Shown here: piece after piece, positions 36,032 to 45,257 of the stretch
Position numbering within the stretch: the stretch's first letter is position 1
Layout of the letters: every line of letters begins with the position of its first letter
From: Pseudomonas sp. TH31
GTDB taxonomy: Bacteria; Pseudomonadota; Gammaproteobacteria; Pseudomonadales; Pseudomonadaceae
Reading direction: 5' to 3'
Assembly (NCBI RefSeq): GCF_016650815.1
Contig: NZ_JAEKEZ010000027.1
Coordinates: forward strand, 1 to 64,000
Length of the DNA: 64,000 nt
The notes under the pieces: model-generated
Database searches by the model: none
The model's input: only the letters and a program-made list of their open reading frames with translations
Told to the model about the DNA's origin: nothing
Program-made: the position numbers and the translations under genes

Positions 36032-37567
36032 TTACGTGGTTTCTGCCGGCACCCACTGATGCGGCAGCAGTTGCTCAATCTCGCTCGCCCGCTGCGTCGG
36101 CAGGCGTGTAAGAACGTCCTTCAAATAAGCATACGGATCATGCCCGTTGAACCGCGCAGATTGGATCAAACTCATGATCGCCGCCGCCCGTTTTCCGCTG
36201 CGTAGCGACCCTGCAAAGAGCCAGTTCTTACGTCCAAGAGCCCATGGCCGGATTTGATTCTCGGCCCAATTGTTGTCAATGGGTACGGCTCCGTCGTCGA
36301 GGTAGCGCGACAGCGCTGCCCAGCGTTTCAGGCTGTAATCCAGCGCTCTGCTGATAGCCGAACCTTCGGGCACAAGGTCACGCTGGGCGATCATCCAGGC
36401 ATGCAGCGCAGACATCACCGGCACGGCTTTTTCCTGCTGTATTCGGCGTCGTAAATCAGGCTCCAGGTCGCGGATCTCACTTTCGATTTCGTACAGCAGT
36501 TGGATATAGCGCAGCGCCTGCTCGGCGAGCTGGCTCTTGTTGGTGGCATGTAATTCGAAGAACTTGCGCCGCGCATGGGCCATGCAGCCGATTTCGGTAA
36601 CGCCAAGTTCGAAACTTGCCTTGTAACCGCCAAAATCATCACAGACCAGCTTGCCCTTCCAGTCTTGCAGGAAGTTGCGGGCATGCTCTCCGGCACGGCT
36701 GAGGCTGAAGTCGTAAACGACCGCCGCCAAGTCCGAGAACTGGCTGGTGGCGTAGGCCCAAACATAAGCACGGTGGGTTTTCTTCGCGCCCGGCGTGAGC
36801 ATCTGCACCGGTGTTTCATCGGCATGGATGACCTGCTGTCCGAGCACCACATCACGCAACGCATCGACCAGAGGCTGCAACTGTACGCCTGTCATGCCAA
36901 CCCATTGGGCCAAGGTTGAACGTGGAATGGCCAAGCCAGCTCGTCCGAAAATCGACTCCTGGCGGTAAAGCGGAAGATGGTCGGCAAACTTGGCGATCAT
37001 GACGTGAGCAAGCAGCCCAGCGGTCGGGATGCCCTTATCAATGACCTGCACCGGAACCGGCGCCTGGATCAGTGTTTCACAGTCATCACAGACCCACTTG
37101 CCACGGATATGGCGTTCGACGGTAAATACGCCGGGCGTGTAGTCCAACTTTTCGCTGACATCTTCACCGATGCGCTTGAGTGCGCAGCCGCATTGGCAGT
37201 GAGTATTGTCCGGTTCGTGATGGATCAACGTGCGTGGAAACTCTGCCGGCAATGCAGTGCGCTTGGGCTTTTGCTTTTTCTCGGTCGCCGCTGGCACTGT
37301 TTGCAACGCCTGAAGCTCTGCTTCAATCGCCGCGATATCGGTATCGATCAGGTCATCGAGCAGGCTGGCCTGCTCGGGATTCATCTGCTCGCTGCGCTTG
37401 GCAAACTTCAATCGCTTGAGCTGCGCGATCTCGTGAGTCAGTTTCTCGATCACCGTTTGGTCGCGGTTGATCTTCTTGCCCATGGTGTCGACTTGCGACA
37501 GCAACTGCGCTGCCAAGGCACGCAGTTGGTCGGAGGACATTTGGTCGAGATTGGGCGAAGAAGTCAT
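36032..37567 (-). CDS. IS66-family transposase TnpC
   Basis: A 511-residue DDE transposase: coiled coil and SDQLRALAAQLLSQVDTMGK at the N terminus, a zinc-finger-like HCQCGC...CDDCE segment (about 115-160), the catalytic core with IHADETPVQML (D), CDDFGGYKA (D) and NWAENQIRPWALGRKNWLFA (E), and a C-terminal YLKDVLTRLP. Full length and apparently intact. Confidence 0.92.
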   Translation of the reverse strand: MTSSPNLDQMSSDQLRALAAQLLSQVDTMGKKINRDQTVIEKLTHEIAQLKRLKFAKRSEQMNPEQASLLDDLIDTDIAAIEAELQALQTVPAATEKKQKPKRTALPAEFPRTLIHHEPDNTHCQCGCALKRIGEDVSEKLDYTPGVFTVERHIRGKWVCDDCETLIQAPVPVQVIDKGIPTAGLLAHVMIAKFADHLPLYRQESIFGRAGLAIPRSTLAQWVGMTGVQLQPLVDALRDVVLGQQVIHADETPVQMLTPGAKKTHRAYVWAYATSQFSDLAAVVYDFSLSRAGEHARNFLQDWKGKLVCDDFGGYKASFELGVTEIGCMAHARRKFFELHATNKSQLAEQALRYIQLLYEIESEIRDLEPDLRRRIQQEKAVPVMSALHAWMIAQRDLVPEGSAISRALDYSLKRWAALSRYLDDGAVPIDNNWAENQIRPWALGRKNWLFAGSLRSGKRAAAIMSLIQSARFNGHDPYAYLKDVLTRLPTQRASEIEQLLPHQWVPAETT

Positions 37568-37628
37568 GCTGCAGATTTTGCCAGAGCAGGCAGTTCGCGG
37601 CGATAGACCGATAGGCTAATGGCAGCCG

Positions 37629-37964
37629 TTAAAGCAGTGTGACCGCGCCGCCGCAACCCGCACGTTGCCATGGCAGGCCCACTACCAGAGCTTGGAGTTG
37701 CTCGGTGTCCAACTGCATTTCAGCGCCATGACGAATGCTTGGTCAGTGGAATTTGCCCTGGTTCAACCGACGAGCAGCCAGCCAGATACCGAAGCCGTCA
37801 TGTACCAGAACTTTCATGCGAGTAGCGCGGCGGTTGGCAAATAGATAAGCACAGTGCGGCTTCGCCGCACCGAACACCGCGATCACCCTGGCCAGCGCGG
37901 TTTCGGTGCCCGCTCGCATGTCCATCAGCTCGGTAGCGAGCCAGATGAAGTCGATGCGGATCAT
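37629..37964 (-). pseudogene. IS66 TnpB with a TGG-to-TGA stop
   Basis: Starts MIRIDFIWLATELMDMRAG and continues through RMKVLVHDGFGIWLAARRLN to QGKFH, where TGA (37743-37745) replaces the Trp found in the copy at 41838 (QGKFHWPGIRHG). The frame then continues RHGAEMQLDTEQLQALVVGL to a natural stop at 37629. Its start overlaps the end of tnpA by 4 bp. TnpB is needed for efficient IS66 movement, so this copy may be immobile on its own. Confidence 0.85.
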
Positions 37965-38293
37965 CGCAGCAGGTCTCGAAGAAAGGTCGCACAGGCAGCA
38001 GCATTTTCGGTTGGCCAGTTCACTTTGACAGTGCCGCACGGGTGCTGGATCTCGACGCAGATATTCGACGATGTAGCTTGCGAACTTGCTCCGCCAAACT
38101 GCATGGGTAACGGAATAAATGCAGGTTGCAGCGCCATGCTTTTCTGCGCGTGCATCCGAATCCATTTGTGGACGAGGTTTGCGTTGAGGCTATGGCCGAG
38201 TGCGATGCTGGCAATAGAAGCGCCGGGCTGGGCACACTCTTGAATGACCTGGGCCTTGAAGGATTTTGAATAGGAACGGCGTGTTGGCTGCAT
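37961..38293 (-). CDS. IS66 TnpA
   Basis: A 110-residue helix-turn-helix protein (MQPTRRSYSKSFKAQVIQEC, GHSLNANLVHKWIRMHA) typical of the first gene of IS66 elements. The internal Met is chosen as start because it matches the family N terminus. Ends overlapping the tnpB start. Confidence 0.85.
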   Translation of the reverse strand: MQPTRRSYSKSFKAQVIQECAQPGASIASIALGHSLNANLVHKWIRMHAQKSMALQPAFIPLPMQFGGASSQATSSNICVEIQHPCGTVKVNWPTENAAACATFLRDLLR

Positions 38294-38557
38294 GAAATAC
38301 CCGCTTAAAAGGCTAGAACTGGTGCCCACTTAAATTTTAAGTGCACACCATGTCTTGGCCTTGCGAGGCTGGGTAGATGACTTGGCCGGACGCATACCTT
38401 CGGCCAAATCCTTGGGACGATGCAGCAGAAACTCCGTCTTCAAAATTCCATTTACCCGCTCAGCCATCGCGTTCTGATAGCAGTCATAGCCATCGGTCAT
38501 TGAGCACCTGATTCCATGCCTGGCATGCAGTCGTTGATACAGATCGGAGCAGTACTG

Positions 38558-40014
38558 GGCGGATTCAACCAGTCGTCGCAACACTGGATTGTTGAATGGA
38601 TTTTAGATACTTGTTCAGCGCTTCGGCAGGTGTTTTCCAGCCGAGTGTTTTTCGAGGTCTTGTGTTCAGCGCATGAGCTACAGCTTGGATCTCTTGGGCA
38701 CTCCAACGAGACAGGTCGGTGCCTTTCGGGAAATATTGCCGCAAAAGACCGTTCGTATTCTCGTTCGTGCCGCGCTGCCAAGGACTATGAGGGTCAGCAA
38801 AGAAGACCTTCACTCCGGATTCGATGGTAAATCGAGCGTGATCCGATAGTTCCTTTCCAAGATCCCAAGTCAAAGATCGCCACAATTCGATGGGTAGGTC
38901 AGTCACTGTCTTCTTCAGTGCGTTGGCCATAGTGACAGCCCCGTAGCCGGCCAGCGCCGGGCCGTTCTTCGTTCGAGGAGTTAGCCCATAACCTTCCTCG
39001 CGAGGCAGATGGACGAGCATGGTGAATCGAGTTGAGTACTCGACCAGCGTTCCAATCGCGGATCGGTTCAGACCGATGATCAGGTCGCCCTCCCAATGCC
39101 CAGGTACAGCCCGGTCTTCCACCTCAGCAGGGCGACTGGAGATCATGACATCCTTGCTGACGTGTGCCCACGTTTTGGCCTGCGCCCTGGCTCTCGGCAC
39201 GCGCAATGCTCGCCCTGTGCGCAGGCAGCTCACTAGCTCACTAGCTCGCGCTTGAGAGCACCTCGCCCCTGAATATAAAGGGCCTGATATATGGCTTCGT
39301 GAGAGATGCGCATGGATTCATCGTCCGGAAAATCGATCTGTAGCCGGTTGGTAATCTGTTCGGGCTACCAGCCATTGACCCATTTACGGTCACTGCGATG
39401 TGGTTTATTTCGGCCTTTAAAGGGAGCTTGTTGAGGCCCAGCAATCTCACGGCCATCAGCATCGTGAACCTTACCCTCGAGACGGTCTTGCACGTAGTGA
39501 CGCAGTCGTGGGTTAGTCACCAGTTTCGCTGGCTTCGGCCTCTTGGCCACCAGTTCTGCCTTCCATTGCGCGACTGAAGCTCGATACTCAAGCCGACCGC
39601 AACGAGTTGCAGCATTACGTGTAAGCTCCCGTGAAACTGTCGATGAGCTTCGTCCAAGGCGACGGGCAATCTCTCGCACGCCCACACTTTGCGCCCGAAG
39701 CAGCCCAATCTCTTCTCGCTCTGCGAACGACAAGTACCGTCCTGATATGTGGTTCGACATGAATAATGGCATCCCGCCCCGATGACGAAACCAGCGTGTG
39801 CCTACCGCTGATGATACGCCAACGGCCTCCGCTGCCTTTTCGCTTGTGATCCCGGTTGCGATCTTCTCCCAAAACAGCCGCTCGATTTCATTTCGAAGTG
39901 ACGGCGCTCCTGGCGAGCGCATCGCTCCTCGTCCGGTCAAATTTTGCATCCAGCCTGCGGGTCGTCCCATAAACACCTCGATCAAAGGTGTTGCGACGAC
40001 CGGTTGAATCCGCC
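38558..40014 (-). mobile_element. IS30-family element with disabled transposase
   Basis: A 1457-bp element with 27-bp inverted repeats beginning GGCGGATTCAACC, flanked by CTG at 38555-38557 and 40015-40017 (3-bp target duplication). Removing it restores the IS3 orfB (GAQ-YCS). The transposase on the minus strand starts at about 39985 (MGRPAGWM..., HTH ERLFWEKIATGITSEKAAEA) and has two lesions: TAG at 39365-39367 (VNGW-stop-PEQI) and an 8-bp tandem duplication of CTCACTAG at about 39230-39247 that shifts the frame. The catalytic half reads HWEGDLIIGLNRSAIGTLVE, FADPHSPWQRGTNENTNGLL. Confidence 0.92.
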
Positions 40015-40577
40015 CTGTGCTCCGCGATCTGAGTGATGGATCAGTGCTTGCGTGGTTTGACGCTCACCAACAGCTTTGTGCAACGCCTTGATCACTGACT
40101 CTGTATGCAGACTCTCATGCACATGATGGCCAACGATCTTGCGTGAGTAGGCATCGGTTATGAGGCTTACGTAGGCCACACTTTTCTGCGTTGGCAGATA
40201 GGTTATGTCCGCAACCCAGATCTGCTCAGGCCCACTGGCGACGACTTGCTCCGGGCCCGCTTTGAGCAAGTTGGGATGGCGGCGAAAACGATGATGGCTA
40301 TGAGTCGTCTTATGGTAAGCCCGCTTGCGCGGAACGAGCGCTCGCGCCTCTCTCAGGACGGCGAACAAGCGGTCTCTGCCCACGCACAGCGATGCCGGGG
40401 CCTCGGAGCCCATCAAGTAATGCAGCTTGCGCGTACCGAGTCTTGGCTGGCGCCGCCGCTTTTCCAGAACGAAGTCCACTATCTTCTGGTCCTGGCAGGT
40501 CTTGGCGTCAAAAGCTCGGTTGCGTTTGTAATAGGCTTGGCGCGAAATGCCCATGAACAGGCAAGCCCTGGTGATAC

Positions 40578-40979
40578 TCAGGCTTTGGATTTGCCTTTGC
40601 GAGAGGACTTGCCGGGTCGCTTTTTTATGACAGAAACACCGTAGTCGTTTTTCAAAACGTTCACGACAGCTTCAAAAAACTGAGCCTTCTGATTGCTCAG
40701 CGCCAGTTGTTCTTCAAGCTCTTTGATCCGCTGCTCGGGTGTCAGCGGGAGGGTTGGCTCGGTCATGGACCTGCTCCTCGGCACTCGAATTGATGCGCCC
40801 TGACTCCAGTCCTGCCGACCATGTTTGCGTAACCAAACCAGTACCGTGGACCGGCCCTGAATGCCGTAGCGCCGTTGAGCCTCTTTATAACTCAACTCGC
40901 CTTTTTCGACTTGGTCTACGACCGATATTTTAAAAGCCAGCGTGTAGTCACGCTGACTGCGCCTTTTTCCCGAATCCAT
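40578..40979 (-). CDS. IS3-family transposase OrfA
   Basis: A 133-residue helix-turn-helix protein (YTLAFKISVVDQVEKGELSY, RRYGIQGRSTVLVWLRKHG) with a C-terminal coiled coil (RIKELEEQLALSNQKAQFFE) that mediates dimerisation. It appears intact. Normally fused to OrfB by a programmed -1 frameshift near its 3' end. Confidence 0.88.
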   Translation of the reverse strand: MDSGKRRSQRDYTLAFKISVVDQVEKGELSYKEAQRRYGIQGRSTVLVWLRKHGRQDWSQGASIRVPRSRSMTEPTLPLTPEQRIKELEEQLALSNQKAQFFEAVVNVLKNDYGVSVIKKRPGKSSRKGKSKA

Positions 40980-41039
40980 TGAGTCCTCCTGAAGATAGGT
41001 CAGAAGGTGTAAACCCTATTCAGGACGAGACAAGCATTA

Positions 41040-41700
41040 AAAAAAGGGCCCTCAAGGGCTAATACCAGTCAGTTAAGCTGACCGGCATTTTTATTTCTGA
41101 TCGGATACTTCGTGGATTCAAGCCTGATGGCTCGGGGATAAATACGCTCCTCTTGCCAATGAGGCAGGAAATAGTGCGGGGCATGAAGCATGCAGCTCGG
41201 CCAGGTACATGCGCTAAAGCTCATTGCGCACGGGTAAGTACCTGGACAGTGGCGACTCATCCCCACCACTGGTAGCGCAGCAGATTGTAACCCAGCAAAA
41301 CGCCCCGCAGCTCTTGCTCGATCATCTCGGGCGTCTTGTTAGCAATGTATAGTTGCTGTTGAGCAGGGTCTGTTTCATTTCCCGAAGCCTAGTTCGATCT
41401 CCCCATCGCTTGCGGTACAGGTCGACGATTTCGTCGGACGGGAAGCGCCGTGGGTCGGTCATCGACGTCAGAATCTGACAAACCTTGCCCTTGACGGTTT
41501 TGCTTAGGAGTCGCGCGTTCAGGCGCTCCGGTAGCCCCGGCCGCTGCTTGTGGACCTGCGGCGAAGTGCTTAAGGAGGCAACGGTGCGTGTCGATGGCCA
41601 GCGTAGCTTTGCGCCACGGCATCAACGTCAACCTCGTTCGTAAATAGATACCTGCTTATCGTGATCAACAGTCGCCGGCGTTGCCCGCTTTCGTTCCGAT
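41040..41700 (-). mobile_element. IS4-family transposase, C-terminal remnant
   Basis: Minus strand reads ILTSMTDPRRFPSDEIVDLY then RKRWG, REMKQTLLNSNYTLL, and near the end MSRHCPGTYPCAMSFSACTW and KYPIRNKNAGQLN, with several frame changes: the YREMK signature and C terminus of an IS4 transposase. The terminus GGGCCCTCAAGGGCTAATAC at 41047 is related to the end at 57826 (GGGCCCCTTGAGGGTAATG), so both are remains of one IS4 type. Confidence 0.75.
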
Positions 41701-41837
41701 GAAGCTGGAGTCCCAAGTCCAGCCTGATCAGCAGGTGTCTGTCAGCATCAAGGTTCCTTTTGACCACCAAACACTTACGGTGAAGTGGCCATCCTCAGAT
41801 CCTGCTGGGTGTGCCCGTTTTATCCGTGAGCTTGCCC

Positions 41838-42405
41838 AGTGATCCGCATCGACGCCAATTTGGCTCGCCACCAAACCGATGGACATGCGCGCCAGAAACC
41901 GCGCTGGCCAGAGTGATTGCTGTATTCGGTGCGGCGAAGCCGCGCTGCGCTTACCTCTTCGTCAATCGCCGCGCCAACCGGACGAAAGTCCTGGTGCGCG
42001 ACGGCGTGGGCATCTGGCTCGCAGCGCGCCGATTAAACCAAGGGAAGTTTCACTGGCCCGGTATCCGGCACGGCTCGGAAGTCGCCCTCGATAGCGAGCA
42101 ACTTCAAGCCTTGGTACTAGGGTTACCTTGGCAACGGGTCGGCGCGGGCGACTCTATCACAGCGCTGTAGCACCTGCCATTAGCCCATCGGTTTATTGCC
42201 GCTGACTGCCTGCTCTGGCACAACCAGCGGCATGACTTCGTTGCCCAACCTCGACCAAATGACACCGAAACAGCTGCGCGCCTTGGCTGAACAGGCCATG
42301 CAGCTGCTGTCCCAGGTCGACTCCGTGGGCCAGAAGATCCACCACCTCGAAACGGTCAACGAACAACTGTCAAACGAGATCGCGCCGCTCAAACGGCATA
42401 GTGAA
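41838..42405 (+). mobile_element. IS66 remnant: tnpB (frameshifted) and tnpC N terminus
   Basis: The tnpB text starts GTG ATC CGC ATC GAC at 41838, shifts frame within the first 15 codons, then is open to 42170 (ETALARVIAVFGAAKPRCAY ... GKFHWPGIRHGSEVALDSEQ). The tnpC start follows at 42235 (MTSLPNLDQMTPKQLRALAE) and breaks off at about 42405. Related to, but distinct from, the IS66 at 35282-38397. Confidence 0.8.
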
Positions 42406-42586
42406 TCTCCTGACCGGCCACGACAAACTGCGCCGTTCCCACTTTCACATGCTAGGTCACTGCAACCGTCAGATGATCATCCGACAGCGTCTCGGTCTTG
42501 CGATCCAGATGAGTGATGCAATGCTCTTCAACCTTGAACTTGCTGTAAGTATTCGCCTCTAAATAACTGACCTATAGAGCAAGCGG

Positions 42587-43018
42587 TTACGCCAATTCGT
42601 CCCAACTCTGAATCAACCCCAGAAGATGTACTAGACCATAACCCAGACAGATCACTGAGCTGATTACAATGAACATGGTGCTGCGCCCGGTGCCCATCAA
42701 GACAAACGGTCCAAGGACGCCACGTAACAGATATACCAGCGTGATGGCACTTAACGCCGGACGCAACAATGGCAAGCGACCTATCACGCCGGCGCCGGAC
42801 AAGGCGTAGGCAGCCCAGGCGAACAATATGAGCGAAATGACTGCGGTGGCCACTGCCGGAAAAAAACGCCCGGCGGTGGCTGCGCATACGAAACGGTCAC
42901 CAGCGCCAAACAGTCGATACCATACTGGACCCGCTATGATGATACCGATATGAAGCGATGCAGCTATCACGCTAAGTCCCGCGCCGATCATCAGTGCCAA
43001 ATTGTATTCATTCCCCAT
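42587..43018 (-). CDS. Small integral membrane protein downstream of the biosynthetic operon
   Basis: A 143-residue protein with four hydrophobic segments (ALMIGAGLSVIAASLHIGII, FFPAVATAVISLILFAWAAY, ALSAITLVYLLRGVLGPFVL, STMFIVISSVICLGYGLVHL). No family recognised. It is on the same strand as the biosynthetic genes but 236 bp after the last flavoenzyme gene, so it may be transcribed separately. A role in handling a hydrophobic product is possible but not shown. Confidence 0.65.
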   Translation of the reverse strand: MGNEYNLALMIGAGLSVIAASLHIGIIIAGPVWYRLFGAGDRFVCAATAGRFFPAVATAVISLILFAWAAYALSGAGVIGRLPLLRPALSAITLVYLLRGVLGPFVLMGTGRSTMFIVISSVICLGYGLVHLLGLIQSWDELA

Positions 43019-43254
43019 CCCACTGCGCCTTAATGTAAGTGAATCTCTACAAAATACCTTCGGGCCCTTTTTAAGGAGCGCTTGATGATTTAATAATGAA
43101 GTGGATCATAGGTGCCGACCTCCCGCATACGTTGAACATATCGTGCGGTATGCAGTTGTTCCGTTGTGCAGGCAGTCAGCTAGCCGTACACCTCTCAAGT
43201 ATGTGCGGCTTCAGCCCGCTTACCGATATACATCACTTCATAACGCACGCGACG

Positions 43255-44829
43255 TCAAGCAACTGCTGCAGCGGCCTCCACGCCGCCGACCATTGCGCCG
43301 AAAATACCATGACCGGTGCGTGTGGAAGCTCCGCACAGATAGAGGTTATTTATCTCGGTCTTGGCCCCCGGACGGTTGTGCAGGAAGTACTCCGGCGTGA
43401 ACGCAAGACCATAGGAGGTGCCACCCTCTGAACCGACGAAACGGGTCACCGAGAACGGCGTCGAAACTTCCTGGCACACGATGTGTTTGGATATACCGGG
43501 AATCACCCGCTCCGCCATCTCGATCAGTTGCCGGGCGTACCATTCTTTCTTTTCCAGGTAAGCCGAGTTGTTGTGATAGCTGCCGTCCTTGAGTTCAGCG
43601 TCGGTAACCCCCCAACTATTGGCAGTGGTCGGCACGACGGACATCAATTGCAGGTTATAGATCCCGGGCGGGGCAATGGCCGGGTCTTTCATGGTGGCGT
43701 TGCCGATGAACAGGTGTGGATCGTTTGGGAAGCTGCCCGCGAGTACATTGCGGCACGCCTCTTCGTAATCATAGTCTGGGTAGACGCGGTAGTTGGTGTT
43801 CTTCAGCCCCATGGCCTTGAGGTCCATGGCGACGCCAAGATAAAGCACGCCCATTGCCGGCGACATTTCGAACTGCTCCGCGCGACGAATAGTTTGCGGC
43901 TTGAGGTGTTCGGGGCCGATCAGGCCGAGCAAGGCGTGCTTGATGTCGGCGTTGCAGATAAATGCCGCCGCCTTGACCACGCGTTGACCCAAGTGTTTGA
44001 TACTGAACTCTACACCGACGACGCGTCCATTCTCAACGAGGATGCGCTCAACCTTGGAGCGTAAAAGAATTTTACCCCCTTTGCGCTCCACAACTTCGCC
44101 GAGTTTGTCAGAGAACATCTGGCCGCCTCCGGAGGGGTAATGCGAACCCTGCAGGAAGTGATTGACCACGGCAGCATGGCCAACCATGGTCGCCCGGCTC
44201 GGAGGTTGGTGATAAACGCCGAGCTGTCTAGTCAGAATCGCGCGTAAACGCTGATTCTGGGTGCAGGTATCGAGAAACTGTTTCACGGTCGACTTGGCGT
44301 GGCGCATCAACATCAACGAACGCGGCAACACCCACAATGCTGTCAGTGGCCGGGAGTGGATACCCATGAAGTCCCACACTTGCTGCAGCATCTTGAAATA
44401 GCGGCTGATGCCTGCCTGTTCCTGTGGGAACTCCTCCAGCAATTTTTCGCGAAAGCGCTCGTAACCACGCGGAATCCCAAACTGAAAGTCGGGAAAGCGC
44501 AGGGTGTCGAATCCTTCGGGATCCTGCTCGAGGAACCTTATTTCACCATCGTCGATGCCCGCTCCACGCAAAATCCGCGGAATTAGGCCTTGTTTTCCGC
44601 AATCGCCGATATAGTGCAAGCCGACATCGAATTCGTAGTCTTTGCCCTTGCGGTGGAACACCGTGGCACAGCCGCCCATTTCGTAGTGCATATCAAGCAC
44701 CAGCACCAGCACCTGCTTGCCGCGATTGGCCAGCGTCGCTGCGGCGGTCAGGCCGCCGATACCCGCACCGACCACAATCACGTCAAATGTGTCTCGGTTG
44801 AGCGTTTTGAAACGATCAAAAGTTTGCAT
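43255..44829 (-). CDS. CrtI/RetSat-like FAD-dependent oxidoreductase 1
   Basis: A 524-residue flavoprotein of the phytoene desaturase/carotene isomerase/retinol saturase superfamily. The FAD dinucleotide motif VIVVGAGIGGLTAAATLA lies at residues about 17-35, followed by MGGCATVFHRKGKDYEFDVG; SGGGQMFSDKLGEVVERKGG is the usual mid-protein motif, and YLCGASTRTGHGIFGAMVGG closes the FAD site. Enzymes of this family add or remove hydrogen at, or isomerise, double bonds of polyenes. Last clear member of the operon, 23 bp after the ferredoxin gene, which suggests electron transfer or shared redox chemistry. Confidence 0.88.
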   Translation of the reverse strand: MQTFDRFKTLNRDTFDVIVVGAGIGGLTAAATLANRGKQVLVLVLDMHYEMGGCATVFHRKGKDYEFDVGLHYIGDCGKQGLIPRILRGAGIDDGEIRFLEQDPEGFDTLRFPDFQFGIPRGYERFREKLLEEFPQEQAGISRYFKMLQQVWDFMGIHSRPLTALWVLPRSLMLMRHAKSTVKQFLDTCTQNQRLRAILTRQLGVYHQPPSRATMVGHAAVVNHFLQGSHYPSGGGQMFSDKLGEVVERKGGKILLRSKVERILVENGRVVGVEFSIKHLGQRVVKAAAFICNADIKHALLGLIGPEHLKPQTIRRAEQFEMSPAMGVLYLGVAMDLKAMGLKNTNYRVYPDYDYEEACRNVLAGSFPNDPHLFIGNATMKDPAIAPPGIYNLQLMSVVPTTANSWGVTDAELKDGSYHNNSAYLEKKEWYARQLIEMAERVIPGISKHIVCQEVSTPFSVTRFVGSEGGTSYGLAFTPEYFLHNRPGAKTEINNLYLCGASTRTGHGIFGAMVGGVEAAAAVA

Positions 44830-44852
44830 ACATCATCGTTTCCAGTCAGGTA

Positions 44853-45215
44853 TCAAGAAGGGAAGATTGGTTGTGCTGCGCCATGGTCGACACCGTGCTG
44901 CAAAAGCGCGAGTTTGTTCGGTTGGCGGCTCCACTTTTCATGCTCCGGCAATGGCTCAATCCGTTGGAGAATCACCGGCCAGCGCTTCGCCAACTCGGCG
45001 TTGAGTTGAATGAAATGGTGATTGACGTCGTTCAGCTGGTTCTCCGGCTGGATGGCTTCTTCCGGGCACTCTGGCAGGCACAGACCGCAATCAACGCACT
45101 CTTCAGGGTTGATTACGATGAAGTTCGGCCCCAGGTGGAAGGCGTCCACGGGACAGATATCGACGCAGCTAGTATGCCGACATTGGATGCAGTTATCAGT
45201 CACTACATAGGTCAT
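44853..45215 (-). CDS. FdxA-type ferredoxin
   Basis: A 120-residue ferredoxin. Start ATG 45215 chosen because GAGG lies upstream and MTYVVTDNCIQC matches the family N terminus. Two cysteine clusters: C9, C12, C17, C21 and C40, C43, C46, C50 (CVDCGLCLPECP), as in 7Fe/8Fe ferredoxins; the free Cys usually found after the first cluster (PVDC) is Ala here. The long C-terminal tail (NHHFIQLNAELAKRWPVI) is also FdxA-like. Expected to supply electrons to the diiron oxygenase or the flavoenzymes of this operon (inference). Confidence 0.88.
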   Translation of the reverse strand: MTYVVTDNCIQCRHTSCVDICPVDAFHLGPNFIVINPEECVDCGLCLPECPEEAIQPENQLNDVNHHFIQLNAELAKRWPVILQRIEPLPEHEKWSRQPNKLALLQHGVDHGAAQPIFPS

Positions 45216-45257
45216 GGTGAGCCTCGTGAAATGTTTGGTTGGCTGCAAAGTCGCCGG

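Larger units (their letters stand above)
35282..38397 (-). mobile_element. IS66-family element with a passenger kinase gene
   Basis: Ends GTAAGCGGATGGCGAACACA at 35282 and, on the other strand, GTATGCGTCCGGCCAAGTCA from 38397. The 8-bp sequence CTTCGGCC stands directly outside both ends (35274-35281 and 38398-38405), the duplication length expected for IS66. Inside are tnpA, tnpB and tnpC plus a fourth gene, a P-loop kinase, all on the minus strand. Size 3116 bp, about 0.5-0.6 kb more than a plain IS66. Confidence 0.9.
35170..40554 (-). pseudogene. IS3-family transposase OrfB, split by IS30 and IS66
   Basis: Three separated pieces join exactly: 40554 to 40015 (MGISRQAYYKRN ... WVADITYLPTQKS ... 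IHHSDRGAQ), 38554 to 38398 (YCSDLYQRLHARHGI ... NAMAERVNGILKTEFLLHRP, KDLAE) and 35281 to 35170 (AVKMVDESVLIYNAERPHLA, LKYKTPDAVHRALG, stop). The catalytic D, D and E are all present, so the enzyme was whole before the two insertions. Confidence 0.9.
35139..41032 (-). mobile_element. IS3-family element, interrupted by IS66 and IS30
   Basis: Terminal inverted repeats TGTCTAGTCCTGAAATAGG at 35139 and its near-complement ending at 41032 enclose a transposase on the minus strand. Removing the IS66 (35282-38397) and the IS30 (38558-40014) with one copy of each target duplication leaves about 1310 bp, the normal size of an IS3 element, and restores one continuous orfB. Target duplication of the IS3 itself is not evident. 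It inserted just after the response regulator gene. Confidence 0.9.

Noticed and set aside
42405..42586. Possible start of another gene after the IS66 remnant
   Set aside because: No open frame with coding character; only the tail of transposon debris before the membrane protein gene end.
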